DNA from: Sclerodactyla briareus
Taxonomy: Eukaryota > Echinodermata > Holothuroidea > Dendrochirotida > Sclerodactylidae
Length of the DNA: 64,000 bases
Assembly (NCBI GenBank): GCA_026419785.1
Contig: JAODTK010001510.1
Location: 119,086-183,085 of the forward strand
Direction: 5' to 3'
Shown: positions 46,900-59,389 of the stretch, piece after piece
How the letters are laid out: every line of letters begins with the position of its first letter
Numbering within the stretch: position 1 is the first letter of the stretch
The notes under the pieces: model-generated
Told to the model about the DNA's origin: nothing
The model's input: the letters and a program-made list of their open reading frames with translations, nothing else
Databases searched by the model: none
Position numbers and translations under genes: made by a program

Positions 46900-49400
46900 G
46901 GGCAAATGGTTAATTTTTGTGTTGAGGGGTTGTTGTTAAACTAGGTGCGGAGTTGAGGGTCTCGGGTGTCACAACTAACAGGGTTCCTATAGATTGTCTG
47001 GCCAGCAGTGGCAGTGTCAGCAATTCACGCCGATGGTCAGGTTACTCGGAAGTTGTCTTTTTTCTTTCTGCGCTAAATGTGTTCAGAGTAATAGAGTAGT
47101 TCGACGGCTCCAGCTTTGGGTCCAGGAGCGTCAGCCCTGACTAGTGTCTCACGAGTTTTGGCGGAATGAGGACATTTCCACAGCTGAGGTCACATTCCGG
47201 GTTTATGTGTCTCCAGCCAGATCCAGTCCAGATACCATCCGTGGCTTTGGGTGGAAGTATGTTTCGTAGCATACTGATTTTGAATAATATTGCGATCGTT
47301 TATGGTCAGCGAATAATTTGTCATTCTTGGGGAGTGTTATTCCTTTTCACTGAGTTATTTTCCCAGTTCTTTTCACTGTTGGAAGTTGTCTAATCGTTCT
47401 CCAAACAGCTCTGATGGCAAAATTCATTTCTTTTCATTACTCTCCACAAAGTTGCTGTCAAGGAGCCATCACGGGAGATTTCAATTATTCAGATATTGCT
47501 GGGTCTGATGGTAGTAGTGACAGTCAGGTTCTGACGCTTCAAGATTACCCAGGATTATTTATTATCCCAACATGTTCACTTTCCCACCAGTGAACACAAT
47601 ATCTTTGATTCAGGCTCAGGTATTGATCGCTGATTCTTGACATGTAGAGAGTGTCGGTTAGCTCAGTGCAAGTGATCACGATAATGTATTTTGATGTGTA
47701 TGTTCCGTCAATAGTCCTAGGGTGTAGGGTTCGTTCCTTGAATTCCCGATGGCGTTTGGGATTTGGATTTCCTGGGTTCCTGAGTAGCGCTTATTGGCTT
47801 GATGTGTTATCGGTTTGAATGCTGTTGACTATGGGGTCCCTTTTTCCTGTGAAAGTTTATGAGTCATAAAAGGGAATATTCCTTGGAAAAAGCATCGAAA
47901 TAAGAACAAAAGTCGTGTGGATGACATGGGATGTGTTTATGGCTGTAAAAAGAAAGCCATCAAAAGTTCTTTTAGCTCCGTGTCACATATGCATCAGTCC
48001 AAAGCGTAACAAAAGTTAGTCAAGCTGCTAGTTTCTGGTGCCAAACTCGATTTTGAGAGCAAATTAAAACCACTAGTATTAAGGAGAATCCTCGTGCAAT
48101 TTTCACTTATGTTGGAGGTAAGCAGGGAGTTGAAGACTGCCTCGGTTTATTGCTAGATCCAGTGACGCGAGGCACGATCAGCGATAGTCAGGATATGTCA
48201 ATTGTTTCTCTTCTTTTTCACTGAAGAGAACTCGTTGTTGGTGTGTCTCTGAATGAATCAATGATGTTGTTTATACTCCTAATTTGGTCAAAGAGAAAAT
48301 CCAGACTCGAACGGTGAAGCTCCTGGTCCAGCTGAGTTTTACACCCGTTTCTTCTCAGGTCGTTTGATGAACAATTGTCTCTTCTTTTAGCTCTTATTTC
48401 CAATGAAACTCTAGAAGAAATTGTGTTCCTGATGATTGGAGTCATGTTAATGTTTCGCCAATTTTCAAGAAAGGTATCTGTCTGTTCGTGTAACACAGGC
48501 CATTGAGAACTCACCCGTGTTGCTTGAAGATGATGCCATCAATTATTAAGGATCATATCGTGATTTTTTTCAATGATTGTAATCTGAGTCCCAGTATGGC
48601 TTCGGGAATAATCATTTGTGCTTGACTAATCTGCTAGAATTTATGGAAGATGTTATAGTCTTATTAATGAGGGTAATGCAGTTGAGAGTTTGGAAATCGC
48701 CGGCAGTCCTGAAGTGGGTTCAAGAGTGGCTCTATGATAGGGTGCAGCGAGTTGTTATAATGTCAAACCTACTTCTACTTGGCAGAAGGTCACTAGTGGT
48801 GATTCTCTACGGGTCGGTCCTGGTCCCTCACTCTTCTTGTCCTCTATAAACGATCTCGATATCCTGGCATCCAGTGATAAAGAATTTGTGGACGACACCA
48901 AGTTAATTGAAAAAGTGCTTCGAATCACGATGTTGCATTGTTTCAAGTGATTTAGACCAAATTTCAAATGTTTTTTTACGTGACTCATATCGGTTCTCAT
49001 AAACAACGCTCTTTCAGTTGGCAGGTCAAGATATTTATGCAGTAAATCCGGGAAAAGATTCCTGAATGTGATCTCTGTCTTCTATGTTGAAACCTTCTAG
49101 AGCATTGTGCGAAGCTACTAGGAGAGGTGGTTAGATCCTTAGTTTGATTGAACGTAATTTAAGTTTTCTTCATGAAGATATGCTTGTTTAACCGTTTGGT
49201 ATACCTCATCTGGAGTATACCGTGCAGGTGTGAAATCCTTATATCCTCTCGAAATATAAGTTAAATTAGAGCTGATGCGAATTGGACTGTGGCATTTTCT
49301 CCAAGTTCTGGTGGTCGCAGTTGCTTCAGGGTCATTCATGAGACTTCTTCATGACCCCTAACCTAAAGCATGACTGGGAATATGGTAACTAGGGATACAT
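46900..49400 (+). mobile_element. CR1-like LINE: endonuclease and reverse transcriptase, frameshifted
   Basis: Plus-strand non-LTR element. The endonuclease is recognised by GDFNYSDIAG at 47474-47503 (the catalytic GDFN box), then QVLTLQDYPGLFIIPTCSLS near 47525-47585 (family FLDLTQDxFLxQHVxxPT) and YFDVYVPSIVLGCRVRSLN near 47690-47745. The linker ends PLIDPVT-like near 48160 and DSQDMSIVS near 48185-48210. RT: EDWSHVNVSPIFKKG-like (about 48430-48475), SIIKDHIV near 48540-48565, CLTNLLEFMEDVI (48619-48657), VLKWVQEWLYDRVQRVVI (48709-48762), TSGDSLRVGPGPSLF-like text near 48790-48840, and INDLDI with EFVDDTKLIEK (48848-48915), where FADD has become FVDD but both Asp are kept. The thumb ends with YPHLEYTVQVWNPY-like text near 49195-49240. 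Several frame breaks; inactive. No tail identified. Confidence 0.87.
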
Positions 49401-49678
49401 TTTAGAATATTGACCTGCCTGCGTGTTTTCGTGATTTGCCTCTCCTCCTGGAGCTTGGCTATCTGAGCAGAACCAACACCATCGGTGCTTTTGCCCCCGC
49501 CCCTTCCATATACTATGAAATGTAATGGCCAAAAAACAGCCCAAATCGAGCTAGCACCAGAAAAACCGAAAAAGAAACAATGGACTAGCTTTTGCTGAAC
49601 CATCACTCCTCGACCCGGATTCGACCTCACCCTTTTTGATCCCGAGCACTTAACCACCACATTGACTACGGTCGATCA
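49380..49678 (-). mobile_element. tRNA-derived SINE
   Basis: Minus strand: the head at 49672-49612 has box A-like TGGTTAAGTGCTCGGG and box B-like GGTCGAATCC, followed by a body down to about 49380. The head is typical of tRNA-SINEs (GTGGTTAAG.GCTCGG...GGTTCGAATCC). It directly follows the CR1-like LINE. No tail or flanking duplication was resolved, so the body limit is approximate. Confidence 0.5.
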
Positions 49679-49679
49679 T

Positions 49680-51475
49680 ATGTGACTGCCAATGAGATCC
49701 ACTGAGCCTTTTGGCTATTCGATTATCGTTTCATCAATTCCCGGGCGTATCTGGGCTCATTACTCAAGGGCAAAGGCATTCCTCCTCCACTTGAAAACAT
49801 GAACCAGCACCCACGTATTCTACCCCCGTACGCAGTCATTCAGACCAAGGACGGTTTTACAAGTCAGGATCGTTAGGTTTGGATTCAAAGAAGGCCTCTG
49901 AAAATCAAACACGATTCGCAATGGTTTTACTCAACAGCGTTCGTGTGTGTGTTTGTTTTGTTTTTCTTTTAGCTCTTTCGTCATATTTTGTATGGTGACC
50001 CAGGATAAATGCTGAGATATAGTCACTTCTGATATTGGCCAGCCTCTCGGGTTTCTTCAGAGAGTGTTAAAATGAATGTACATTCATTGAAGGTTCGTCG
50101 ATTGGAAATCACCACTGTGGGCTCTTCATGTTTACAGGTGCGTATCAGAGTTTCGTGTTCTACGGTCTGACCCTGAGTACCCCCCCCCCTCGTCCCAATG
50201 GATCAACCCATACCTCTCAATTCGCCTTTCTGGAGCTATTGAATACCCTGCTGCCTACTTCTCAGGCATTTCGTGGCTGAGTGGCTGGGACGAGCCGGCT
50301 CAATGTTCTCTTATTTGCTAGGGGCATTATGTTGCTGCTGCTCAACGATTTTTCGTGAGTTTATCATGAAGAACTAATACTTTGGGGGTTATGTTTCATT
50401 TCTGATGATCCTGACCAGGCTATGTTTTTTGTAGAAGGAAGTGAAATCTGTGAATTTGTCCATAGGCCTAAGTGCACGGTACAGTGGTTCATTCCATTTA
50501 CCTCGTGAAACATGTGTGGGTAGTTTGTGCATGTTAATACTGTATCGTCTGTGCTGTTTGGAAGTCGTTCTACTTGCAGTTTTGTCCCCTACTACTGACC
50601 TCCCGTATCGAAGATTGGTTTTAGTGAAGGAGCTGTTCTACCTTTTTTCTGCTGCATCTATCCTCCTTTTTGTGTTTCGTCTGTCTACTGTATTCATTCG
50701 TAGTTCCGTATTGTTTTTTTTGTTGTCCATGTCTGTGAGCTGGGATGTGGGTTCTGGTGGTCTCCTATTGTATTGTCTGTTTGTTTGGTTTTTTTTTCGT
50801 TTTTTCGGGTGTTTTCACTGGCAGGGTATCGTGGTTGCGGTTCGTTCAAGTAAATGGGGCTCGGGACTTTAGGCTGCGAGATGTGAATTATGGGATGGGT
50901 TTCCCTTACTAAGAGTTTGGATCTGAGGAGTTATTCTCAGTTTTTGAGAAAATTTGAACGCTGCGTCCATAGAGTAGAGGTGCGTGAACATCAGTGTATA
51001 GGAGGGTAGGTATAGTATGTAGATCAGGATTATACGAAAACCTTGTGCTGTAACTACGATGGTTGCAGTGCGTTCCAAGTCGATGATTTAGTTCACTGGC
51101 GTCAGTAACGCGGGGCGTTGTCGGTTGTCAACCCCATTTTGTCACTCTGGCATGGCTTGAGTTCCCTGACAGTATAAAAGATTTCTTGTCTATCTGGTAC
51201 TAAGCAAACACCAAGATAGCGGCTATCCCGCAAGAAGAATTGCTTATGTGGGGAATTATGTGTCCGTTTGATTGTCATTGATAGAGGTCGATGCTTAGGG
51301 AGGGGCTGGGCACAACGAGCACAAAAGTTTATTTTGCCCCCAAACTTCACCTTTACATCACCTTACATGTCGGCCTTGGTCCATTTTTAAGTAACTAGTG
51401 TTTGGAGAAATTCAGTGTGAGGGCGGAATGTGAAGACTGTGCATATTTCAACGGTCTGTGTCTCAGTGTTGGGCA
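49680..51475. other. Unassigned; T-rich hydrophobic ORF inside
   Basis: A plus-strand frame at 50441-50872 (143 codons) has long Leu/Phe/Val/Ser stretches that would score as membrane segments. It comes from T-rich DNA, where such frames arise easily, and I find no family match. Another frame at 51102-51350 (minus, 82 codons) starts MKFGGKINFCARC and is likewise unrecognised. Confidence 0.35.
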
Positions 51476-51477
51476 CC

Positions 51478-51658
51478 CCATTCATTATAGTCAACGTTAG
51501 ATTTCGTTTCACTATTCGAAACTAAAAATATAAATAGCAATACAGTAGGAGCTAATGGCAGACTTCCCGCCACGCCATTCATTATATCAGGTTAGGATTA
51601 CTTTCAATAGTTCGAAACTAAAAATGATTAAATAGCAATCATAGGAGCTAATGGCAGT
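51478..51658. repeat. Two-copy direct repeat, about 95 bp
   Basis: CCATTCATTATA starts both copies (51479 and about 51577). Both then have a TTCGAAACTAAAAAT block (51517 and 51611) and end AGGAGCTAATGGCAG (51548-51562 and 51641-51655). The copies differ by small indels and substitutions. Confidence 0.85.
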
Positions 51659-51979
51659 GCCCGTTGCCATTTCAATATTGACCCATTTTTGTTGATAAAT
51701 GCGAGATGTGTTCCCTACCTTGCTAGGCCTCTTCATTCTTTGCTTAGTTGGCCGTACCAACCGATTTCCACATAAATCCCCATGGAAGTATATCTCCTGG
51801 GAATGAGAGAAGGCCGCCTGAAAAGCGAATCGCAGTTGCCAGAACAGGTCAACCGTCTTCCTGCACCTCCTCCATACCCTTGATGTACCGATATACCGGT
51901 GATATAGATTCACCTCGCCTTCGCTAGTGAAATCAGTAACTTGTTGTAAACTCTCCCGCGGAGGTATCCCCAGTGGCAA
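51587..51979 (-). CDS. Unrecognised 130-codon ORF
   Basis: A minus-strand frame with mixed composition over residues 1-105 (PPRESLQQVTDF, VWRRCRKTVDLFWQLRFAFQAAF) that does not look low-complexity. Its last 25 codons run into the two-copy repeat at 51478-51658, which argues against a normal gene end. It could be an exon, a fragment of an unrecognised element, or chance. No family match known to me. Confidence 0.25.
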   Translation of the reverse strand: MPLGIPPRESLQQVTDFTSEGEVNLYHRYIGTSRVWRRCRKTVDLFWQLRFAFQAAFSHSQEIYFHGDLCGNRLVRPTKQRMKRPSKVGNTSRIYQQKWVNIEMATGTAISSYDCYLIIFSFELLKVILT

Positions 51980-54560
51980 TGAGGTAAACTACAACATCAC
52001 TGAAATTTGCCCAGCTAATCGATTCGGCAAAATCCGTTCGAATTATCGTGTTCACATTCCAACCAAATTACTGTTCGCTCGGTATATGTATACTTTGGCT
52101 TAGTGGGTGGACAGAACTGTCTCGGTTACGTCTATATTCAATTTTGTATCCATTGTGATCTTGCCAGACATTTGCATCTCTATTGAAATCAACTCCTGAT
52201 AACATGTTCGTTACCGGTTGGACCTTTACAAAAACGATCAACTCGGGTCTGATAAGTTTACGTTGCCAGTATTCATTCCATTGTGCCCCGTCCTAGAAGA
52301 GTTAAAGCGTTAGCGACCTCGAGTTGAGGCAAACTGGCCATTCTTGACGGACAACATCTCGGTTTTGCCAATGGACTCAGTCGTTTCGTTTCTGATGTTG
52401 CACGACTGAATATGCTGCGATCTACAATCTAGCTTTGGTATATTTTCGTAGTCATTCCGAACAAGGGTTTTTCGGCGGTGATTCATGTCACTGGCATGTC
52501 ATAATCAGGCCAATAGCTCTCCAAGCTTCTCAGAGGACAGCTTTGTTGGAACGCTGTCTCCATTTCTGACCGTTCTCCAACTGGCTTCCCGGTTTTCTGT
52601 TTTAACGCGCAGATTTAATACGCAGCGCCGCTACTCCCAGAAGGATTAGACTTATAGAGGGTACATTCCACTGAATACCTCCACAGAGATCATTTTACTA
52701 ATTGAGGTGTAAATAGGCCTGAGTACTGACCCCCCTTGGTGCCTGCTGTCTTTCCTCGCTGATCTCCAACAACAAACAATTTCCAGCCTAGCGTAGACGC
52801 GGGGGTTGTTGGGGGTGGCCTATGTGAACACCCTCCCCCCCCCCAATGATCCGGCCATGCCTCTCCCAAAATAATTAGTGAAATCAGTAAGCAACGAAGG
52901 TACAGTATAGTCTAGCACCGAGTCATAACCCATATTTCTAATCAGATGCTTAAATTTCTGTGTGAGGAGCCAAAATTTCTATTCCGCGCTGTGTTCTATC
53001 TTTTCCGTTCTATGTATCTTATAGTAGGCTCATGCACAAGAACATCGCAGCAATATGCTTTCTCTCCATACGATGTCATCTACAATGCTTTGTAACCCAT
53101 GGGAAAGCCACACGGAGAATTTGGTTTGGAAGGAACTAGATTTTCCTATTCACTGCACATAACCAATTGCTATAGAGTTTAGTCTACTTCCAACCCTTAT
53201 TGTATAACAGACTGGCTTTGCCAGTCTGACGTGCTGATTCTTGATGATGGAAGCAATATCACAAAAACACTGGCAGGGATCGTGAACATCATGTATGACA
53301 TGTCATTGATGACTTTGGCTCAAAGGCGGGGCAAAAACTTTCCTGGGACATGTAAAAGTTGACAAAAATTTGAACGGGCACAAATCTGAAAAATCTCAAT
53401 TCATCTTTTAATCAAAAGCCCGAAAATGCACACATTTTCTACGACAGTGATGTTCAAGCCGATTTCCCAAGATGCGGAGGCAACCTCTACCATAATTGAA
53501 GGGGTCCTCTGTGAGCGCGAATCCTCTAAAAGTTAATGTATGGTAAGGAATGAAGGCCACGATTAAGAATTGTAAGAAAAACATTTATCAATTTCGGAAA
53601 TATCTTGTGAATTTCAGGTGTTGTCCCTGCCATAAGGCCCTGAAAGTGCCGTTTCCTCCTACAATCATGTGGGGTCTGAAAACGATTTTTTTCCTTGAAT
53701 CACACGCCAACCGATGGTGGCACTCGCTTAGATTATACTAACCACACTTGACCCCCCCCCCCCCCCATAGTTGAGTACAAATCGTCGCCCCCTGATTAAG
53801 TATTGGAAAAAAATGTTCCATGTTTTTTTTTTTTTTTTTAACAAAATCCAGTGCGGTGTATGATGATTTCAAATTACGGACATGTTTGGGACATGTAGGC
53901 CTATATATTGGATGGTCTGATGGACAATGTGACTTGGGATATGAAGGGCTAATGGGAATTAATGTATAGGCTGCATGGTAGATATCCTTGTCCCATCCGA
54001 CCATCGGAATAGTTTTTTTCAACAAAAAATTTTTTCCATAGAGTGATGATTTCTATCATTGATCAGGACTTGCAGACATGAGATAAACATATTTCATCCC
54101 GGTTGAATGCGTCCAAAAACCCGGCAAGTGCCTTTTCCGGCCACCTGGAGGGTATGACAATACAAATGGTCCAGGACCTACGCGCCAACCAATAGTGGCG
54201 CTCCGCTCTTATAGTGTTCGTCACCAGTCCTTCCCCCCCTCCTCCCAAAAAAAAACAACAACTCTGAAACAAATCTACGCCAGTGTTCCAGCACCTGGCT
54301 CTCATTGCAGTCAAATCCTCCTTGATAATCACACTCTGGGCTCCCGAACCCTTTGGGTTCTGCCAGTGTCACACGCATAAATAGTCCTTTCGACGAGGGC
54401 CCCGCGCCATCGTCGAACTCCTGACTGGCTCCTGCTTTAAAACAGCCTGCCTGACCCCAATGATACTCCGACATAACCATCCTTATTGAACAGGATACCG
54501 TATCTGGTCCTCGTAACAGTCCTATAGCCTACCAATACCACGAAGAAATGAACGATACCT
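51980..54560. other. Unassigned; homopolymer tracts
   Basis: No coding motif. It contains a C run at 53752-53766 and a T run at about 53823-53839, plus another C run at about 52835-52844. Minus-strand frames at 53738-54025 and 54063-54480 cross these runs and are not convincing. Confidence 0.5.
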
Positions 54561-54589
54561 TATTTACGAATTAGAGAGCCAAACAGCTT

Positions 54590-55240
54590 AGTGATCTCCT
54601 CGACTGATCCCAAACATCCATTTCTTTTCTCCCCCTCCAAAAATACCCCGGTCATACATAAGAAACTTATAGTGCATGTAACTCCTCATCCGACGTTTTA
54701 TACTCAAGTAATTTCAACGCTGATAAGTGAGGCTCTCTGGAATTATCGTGTTAACGCAAATGCACATTTGACCTCTCCTGAGCTCTGATGACCTTTAACA
54801 TGACCTAAAACAAATAGGGATCATGAACTGAGTATTGGGGACCCAGATACCAAGTAAGAGCTGATTAATTCAGTGGATTCGGTTATTGTGGTCACCAAAT
54901 CTAAAAAATTTGCCGAAATATCCAATTTTTCACAAAAAATGTAAAAAAATTTTTCCCCAAATCTTAACCCCGCCTACACAAAAAAAAACAGGGTATATAC
55001 TTCCCATACGAAAAAGCTGCATACTAAATTCGAACCTGATCAGGTGAACATCCTGGGACTATCGTGTTAACATATTCAAAACTGTGACCTCCATTGACCT
55101 TCAAAATGACCTTGAACTTGACCCCCCCCCCACCAAAACAAAACCGATCAATGTCATCCCCTTATGGGCGAAACAAAGTACCAAATATGAACGTCATCCA
55201 TCAAGGTGTGGTCGAGCTATCATGTTAACAAGGCTAGGCG
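54590..55240. repeat. Degenerate tandem repeat, about 158 bp period, 4 units
   Basis: TATCGTGTTAAC occurs at 54744 and 55060, TATCATGTTAAC at 55218, and a decayed TATTGTGGTCAC at 54894. The spacings of 150, 166 and 158 bp show one period. Each is followed by TGACCTcc and then ATGACCTtgAAC-type text (54770, 55078). The last unit ends TTAACAAGGCTAGGCG and passes directly into the CA microsatellite. Confidence 0.75.
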
Positions 55241-55359
55241 TCACACACACACAACACACACACACGCACAAACAGCCACACCACGCACACACACACACAC
55301 ACGCAAAAAGAAGAAAACCATACACACGCGCGCGCGCAACACACGCACACACACACACT
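55241..55359. repeat. (CA)n / (CG)n compound microsatellite
   Basis: CACA repeats with AACACA, CGCA and one CGCGCGCG stretch, and a short AAAAAGAAGAAAA interruption near 55305. It begins at the end of the 158 bp tandem units. Confidence 0.95.
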
Positions 55360-55679
55360 GTAATGACGGCATTAAATTCTCCTCTGACTCGTCAAGGCAA
55401 GTGAAAAGCCCGAGGGCATGGGCTTTTCTATGCACACCAGAGACAGGTCGTGCCTGTCAGGCCAATTCAAAGTCCAATCTCACTTTTCGGAGAATGGGAG
55501 ACCGCGATACCTAAGTGATTATCTCTTCCTGGAGGGCAGGACACGCTATACAGGCGGCAGGTCCAAACCCGTAGCCTCTCCAAGCAATGTCCACTGCTTA
55601 ATTATCATCTGTCTCTCCGGAGAAAACAACTTCGAACTAGAGCACCAATGGTGCTGTAGCTCAAACCGCTAATAATAAA

Positions 55680-56150
55680 CAGCAGTCAATAAACATTCCA
55701 CACGATGGGCCCCAGGGCCCACATGGCCCGTGGGTCATAAATCGCTGGGCACCTGAAGGTATTGGCTATTAGACCACATTATGACTCCGAACATCAGCCA
55801 CTATGAAGCAGAATTTGTAGGAGAACAAGTTTTGCGATCTTCCCTATAATGGGCCTTATGGCTCAAACTGGGACCTGAGACATCCCAAAACACCCATAAT
55901 CGGCCCTTACCCCAAAGACCGGACAGAACTTTTGACCCTCTTTGCCTTGATTTAAAAATCAATTGAAGCTTGGGGGAGGAGTGCTTCAATGTACAATTGT
56001 GTTTAAATGTTCATAAAATGGGAAGCACGCGGGCCAACATCGGGACCTTGCGACCGAAAATTCCCGAACACCCCGAGGTAGACCATTATTATGACCAAAC
56101 ATCCAAACTGGAAGGAGGAGTACATTTGAAAGTTTAACACCATAGGCCTA
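55680..56150. repeat. Degenerate tandem repeat, about 150 bp period, 3 units
   Basis: Each unit opens with AT(A/G)ATGGGCC-like text (about 55693, 55846, 56017), has CC(C/G)AACAT..GGGACCT and CCC(G/A)A(A/C)ACACCC, and closes with a GGAGGAGT.CTTCAATGTAC-like block (about 55815, 55975, 56112). Spacing is 140-165 bp. Points of agreement are clear but divergence is high. Confidence 0.65.
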
Positions 56151-56234
56151 TCTTGCCCCTGTCGATGACTTTCTACCTTGACATTCCCAAGTAATCATGC
56201 GCATGGGTCAAGTAAAAATTTTGGTCGATATTCA

Positions 56235-56301
56235 TCATAGAATGACTGTTGGGGGGCCAAAATGCAATTGTTAACACTGGATAGATAGATAGATAGATTA
56301 G

Positions 56302-56337
<36 letters not shown>

Positions 56338-56411
56338 GAATGTTTGGGGTCCAAAAATGCACTTGTTGACACACTGGTAGATAGATAGTAGATATAGATA
56401 GCTAGATAGAT

Positions 56412-56454
<43 letters not shown>

Positions 56455-56475
56455 AGATAGATAGAAGATAGATGG
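56235..56475. repeat. (GATA)n compound array: two units of spacer plus GATA run
   Basis: GATA runs at 56280-56334 and 56378-56473 are each preceded by the same 40 bp spacer: TGTTGGGGGGCCAAAATGCA (from about 56247) and TGTTTGGGGTCCAAAAATGC (from 56341), both continuing A(A/C)TTGTT(A/G)ACAC.CTGG. So the repeating unit is spacer plus microsatellite. The 170-codon minus-strand frame here (a run of YLSI) is an artefact of the GATA repeat. Confidence 0.9.
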
Positions 56476-56479
56476 ACAT

Positions 56480-59385
56480 GCAGATTCCAATAGCTCAGCC
56501 AAGGAATAGCTGGTTTGAGCTGACAAAAATTGGATATATATGATACTCCAATCCCAGACTGCCGATAAGTACTGTATCAACAAGCAATGTCGAACAACTG
56601 CAACCGGTGGGTACAGTGACCCAGTCCTGCCAAGAAAGCCACTCAATGATAACATATGAAAGTTAGCGAGTACAAAAAACAGCACACACTAACAATAGAC
56701 ACTCAAACTTCCACCGAGAGGATACATTCATGATTCCTCTATAGAGAGGGACAAACATGACAAATAAATAGTGAGGGGAAGTCTCCGTAACCACACCCTA
56801 CCTATATCCCTACGTTTTAGGGAATGTCGTTTCGCCTCCGCCGTAATCGTGCCCTCACGTCCTTGTCTGCCGCTTGGAGAGTGTCGTGTTATATGCGCAT
56901 ATGTCTTTAACGATTGATCTGAAACTGGCACATATGTCTGCACAAGGGAAATTCTCGGTGCCATGATGACTGATGCTGCCCTCTATGTTGCCAGTTTTAC
57001 GCACAAAAACAATGTGTTGTCCGATTGAACGAACTTGGTGGGTGTGAAACTTTAGATGGTTTTGAAACCTGGCAATGATGCAAGGGCACAGCAGGTCACA
57101 TTTGCGAAATCTTTACATTCGCAAAACTTATTGCCTTTTCAACCAGAATTTTTGGGTGAATGTGGACTAGTCACTTCACTGATAAACCCGCAGCCATTTT
57201 GTCATGGATGTCGACCTTTTTGATCATAATCCATTAATAACCATCATCGCCTTCATGGTGGGAATAGTCATTTTGTCGGGGGGGGGGCGGGGTTTTTTAC
57301 CCGCCAGGCGATGTCTAGTTGATCACGTAAAAGGTTATCCGGGAAAATTTGCCGGAATTCCAAAGAACAATTCAGTCGTTTGTGCTTGGCTAATTAGTAG
57401 AATAACACCAATGCTTTCTATTTACGACTACTATCAGTTGTTGTCATTTCCAGACCGTGAGAAGTAAACCCCATGAACATTCTACTAAAAATGAGAGAGC
57501 CAATGTTCCAGGTTTACTGGGCGTTCGTCGACTTGGGAGAATTGAGGGGGCAATGCTGTTTCCAAGGTTCTTGAGCTTGTGCTTTCGCAATATATCATAT
57601 GATTCGATGGTACTGTGGAATTTCAGATTAGTAAAAAACGTTGGGGACGTACCAAGGCAAACCGGTGCAATCACTTTGATTTTGCGATCTGTAACTGATT
57701 TAGAAGTTCAAATGGTCTTTCGATTAGCCGAAGAGGAGCTATCGGTCGTATACAAAATACGCTGCTCTCTCCAATTTGGCAGATCATGATATTCTGCAGG
57801 TTAAGAGGTTAGGGTACAGATCTTGGGATATATTCCGGATCTCCAAGTAAAACTACCTATGAAGATAGTGTGCAAAGTGCTACGAAAAGGAATCAATTTA
57901 TTTTTTATTTAGCGGATTGTCATGAGTTTATCAATGACGAATTTTTGTATATAGTTCATATAGAGTTTGTCCTTTCAGCAACTACTGAGACCTCGTCAAG
58001 AGTATTAGTCCTTAAACTCTCGTAAATAAAACCCGTCAGAACAAATTGGCATGTGAGGGAATTACAGTTTTATACGTCTCAGTCTGACGATTAGAAACAT
58101 TTTATGGGATATTTGGGGGTGAGTTGATCTAAGTTTACCAATTGTTAATGGTACACGGGGTTCTGAAGGCATTTTCTTTTTACACTTCTATTACGTCGTG
58201 TTTAATTATGTGTGTCGCGTGACACATGAACATTTGTTCAGTTATTCGGATTTCCACGCACATTTCCAGCTAGACATAACATGACCAGTAATATCTGCTA
58301 GAGGCGGCATCGATGTGTAGTTAGGGGAATATGTGTGTTTTTTATGGTTGTTTTACTCCTAAGTTTATAGTAAATTCAACAAAAGAAATATTTTATGGGG
58401 AATTTACAGGAACTCTGTGCGGATATTTATTTATTCTCGCCTGGAACCAAATGCATGGGACATGTCCTAACGCGATTCCAGCAAGCGTGTCTGGATAACG
58501 TGTGCTGCGATAACGTGCTGGGCCGCATATTTTTCCTTCGAGAACAATAGGACTGTGGCTAGATAGGAACAATACTTTGGTTGTGTGAGGCCCACTGGGC
58601 CAGGCTTCCGCAACATGTAACGGCTAATGATTTTAATCCCTGCTACTTAATCCATACAATGACGTATTGATCGAACGTTGAACCCTGATATTTACTGCTC
58701 GCTTGACAGATCCTCTGAGAAACTGTTTCGTAACTACAACGTCTATTTGTTATAGCGGGCGAAGTTTTTTCTCGGATTCCTCGGGCCCCGCGGAACATGC
58801 TGCAGGTCGGGCATTCGAAAAACATATCTTTTCAGGATATTGGTCAATGATGGAATCAGCCGTTCTCTGGAATCAGTTGTTTTGTCTCAGAGTATTACGC
58901 CTATGAGAACAGTTTTTCATTGTTTTTCAAGAAGTTTGGTGCACATTTTGGGTTGAACATCGAAATTAATCACAATTTAAAAATGTGTTTCTTCAATAAA
59001 TACAGTATTTTACTATTCCATATTGCTTCATGATGTTCTGGTCACTGAAACTTCATTTGAATGGCATAATCCACCTGGTCCGCGGTGTCCGGGTCCGTCA
59101 TCCAATATATTTGCCTGTTTGGAATGATACCCAACGTTCATATACCAAGGTGGTCTAGATTTTCTGTTGGATGCCAGTTATGTAAATACAATTCGTGGGA
59201 TTACGCCGACATCTGCTCTATTCACTGATTGTATTTGGATATGTGCTTCTCTTCTTCGCCACCATGGTACCTGTCTGATGTTGAGTAACGGTTGCAGGTA
59301 ACATCACCCACCAATTTAACTCAAATTGCATCAATCAGGAAAGAAAGATATGAAACCTAATTCATAAACATTTCTCATGTTGAAT
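56480..59385. other. Unassigned non-coding sequence
   Basis: Frames at 57204-57467 and 57457-57789 (plus) are under 111 codons and match nothing I know. No repeat or mobile element motif was recognised. Confidence 0.5.
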
Positions 59386-59389
59386 AACC

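Noticed and set aside
50441-50872. 143-codon multi-pass membrane protein
   Set aside because: T-rich DNA gives hydrophobic frames easily, and there is no family match or supporting context.
55084-55514. His/Thr-rich ORFs over the CA repeat
   Set aside because: Low-complexity translation of the CA microsatellite.
56173-56685. 170-codon minus-strand ORF with hydrophobic YLSI repeats
   Set aside because: Produced by the GATA microsatellite, which has no stop codons in that frame.
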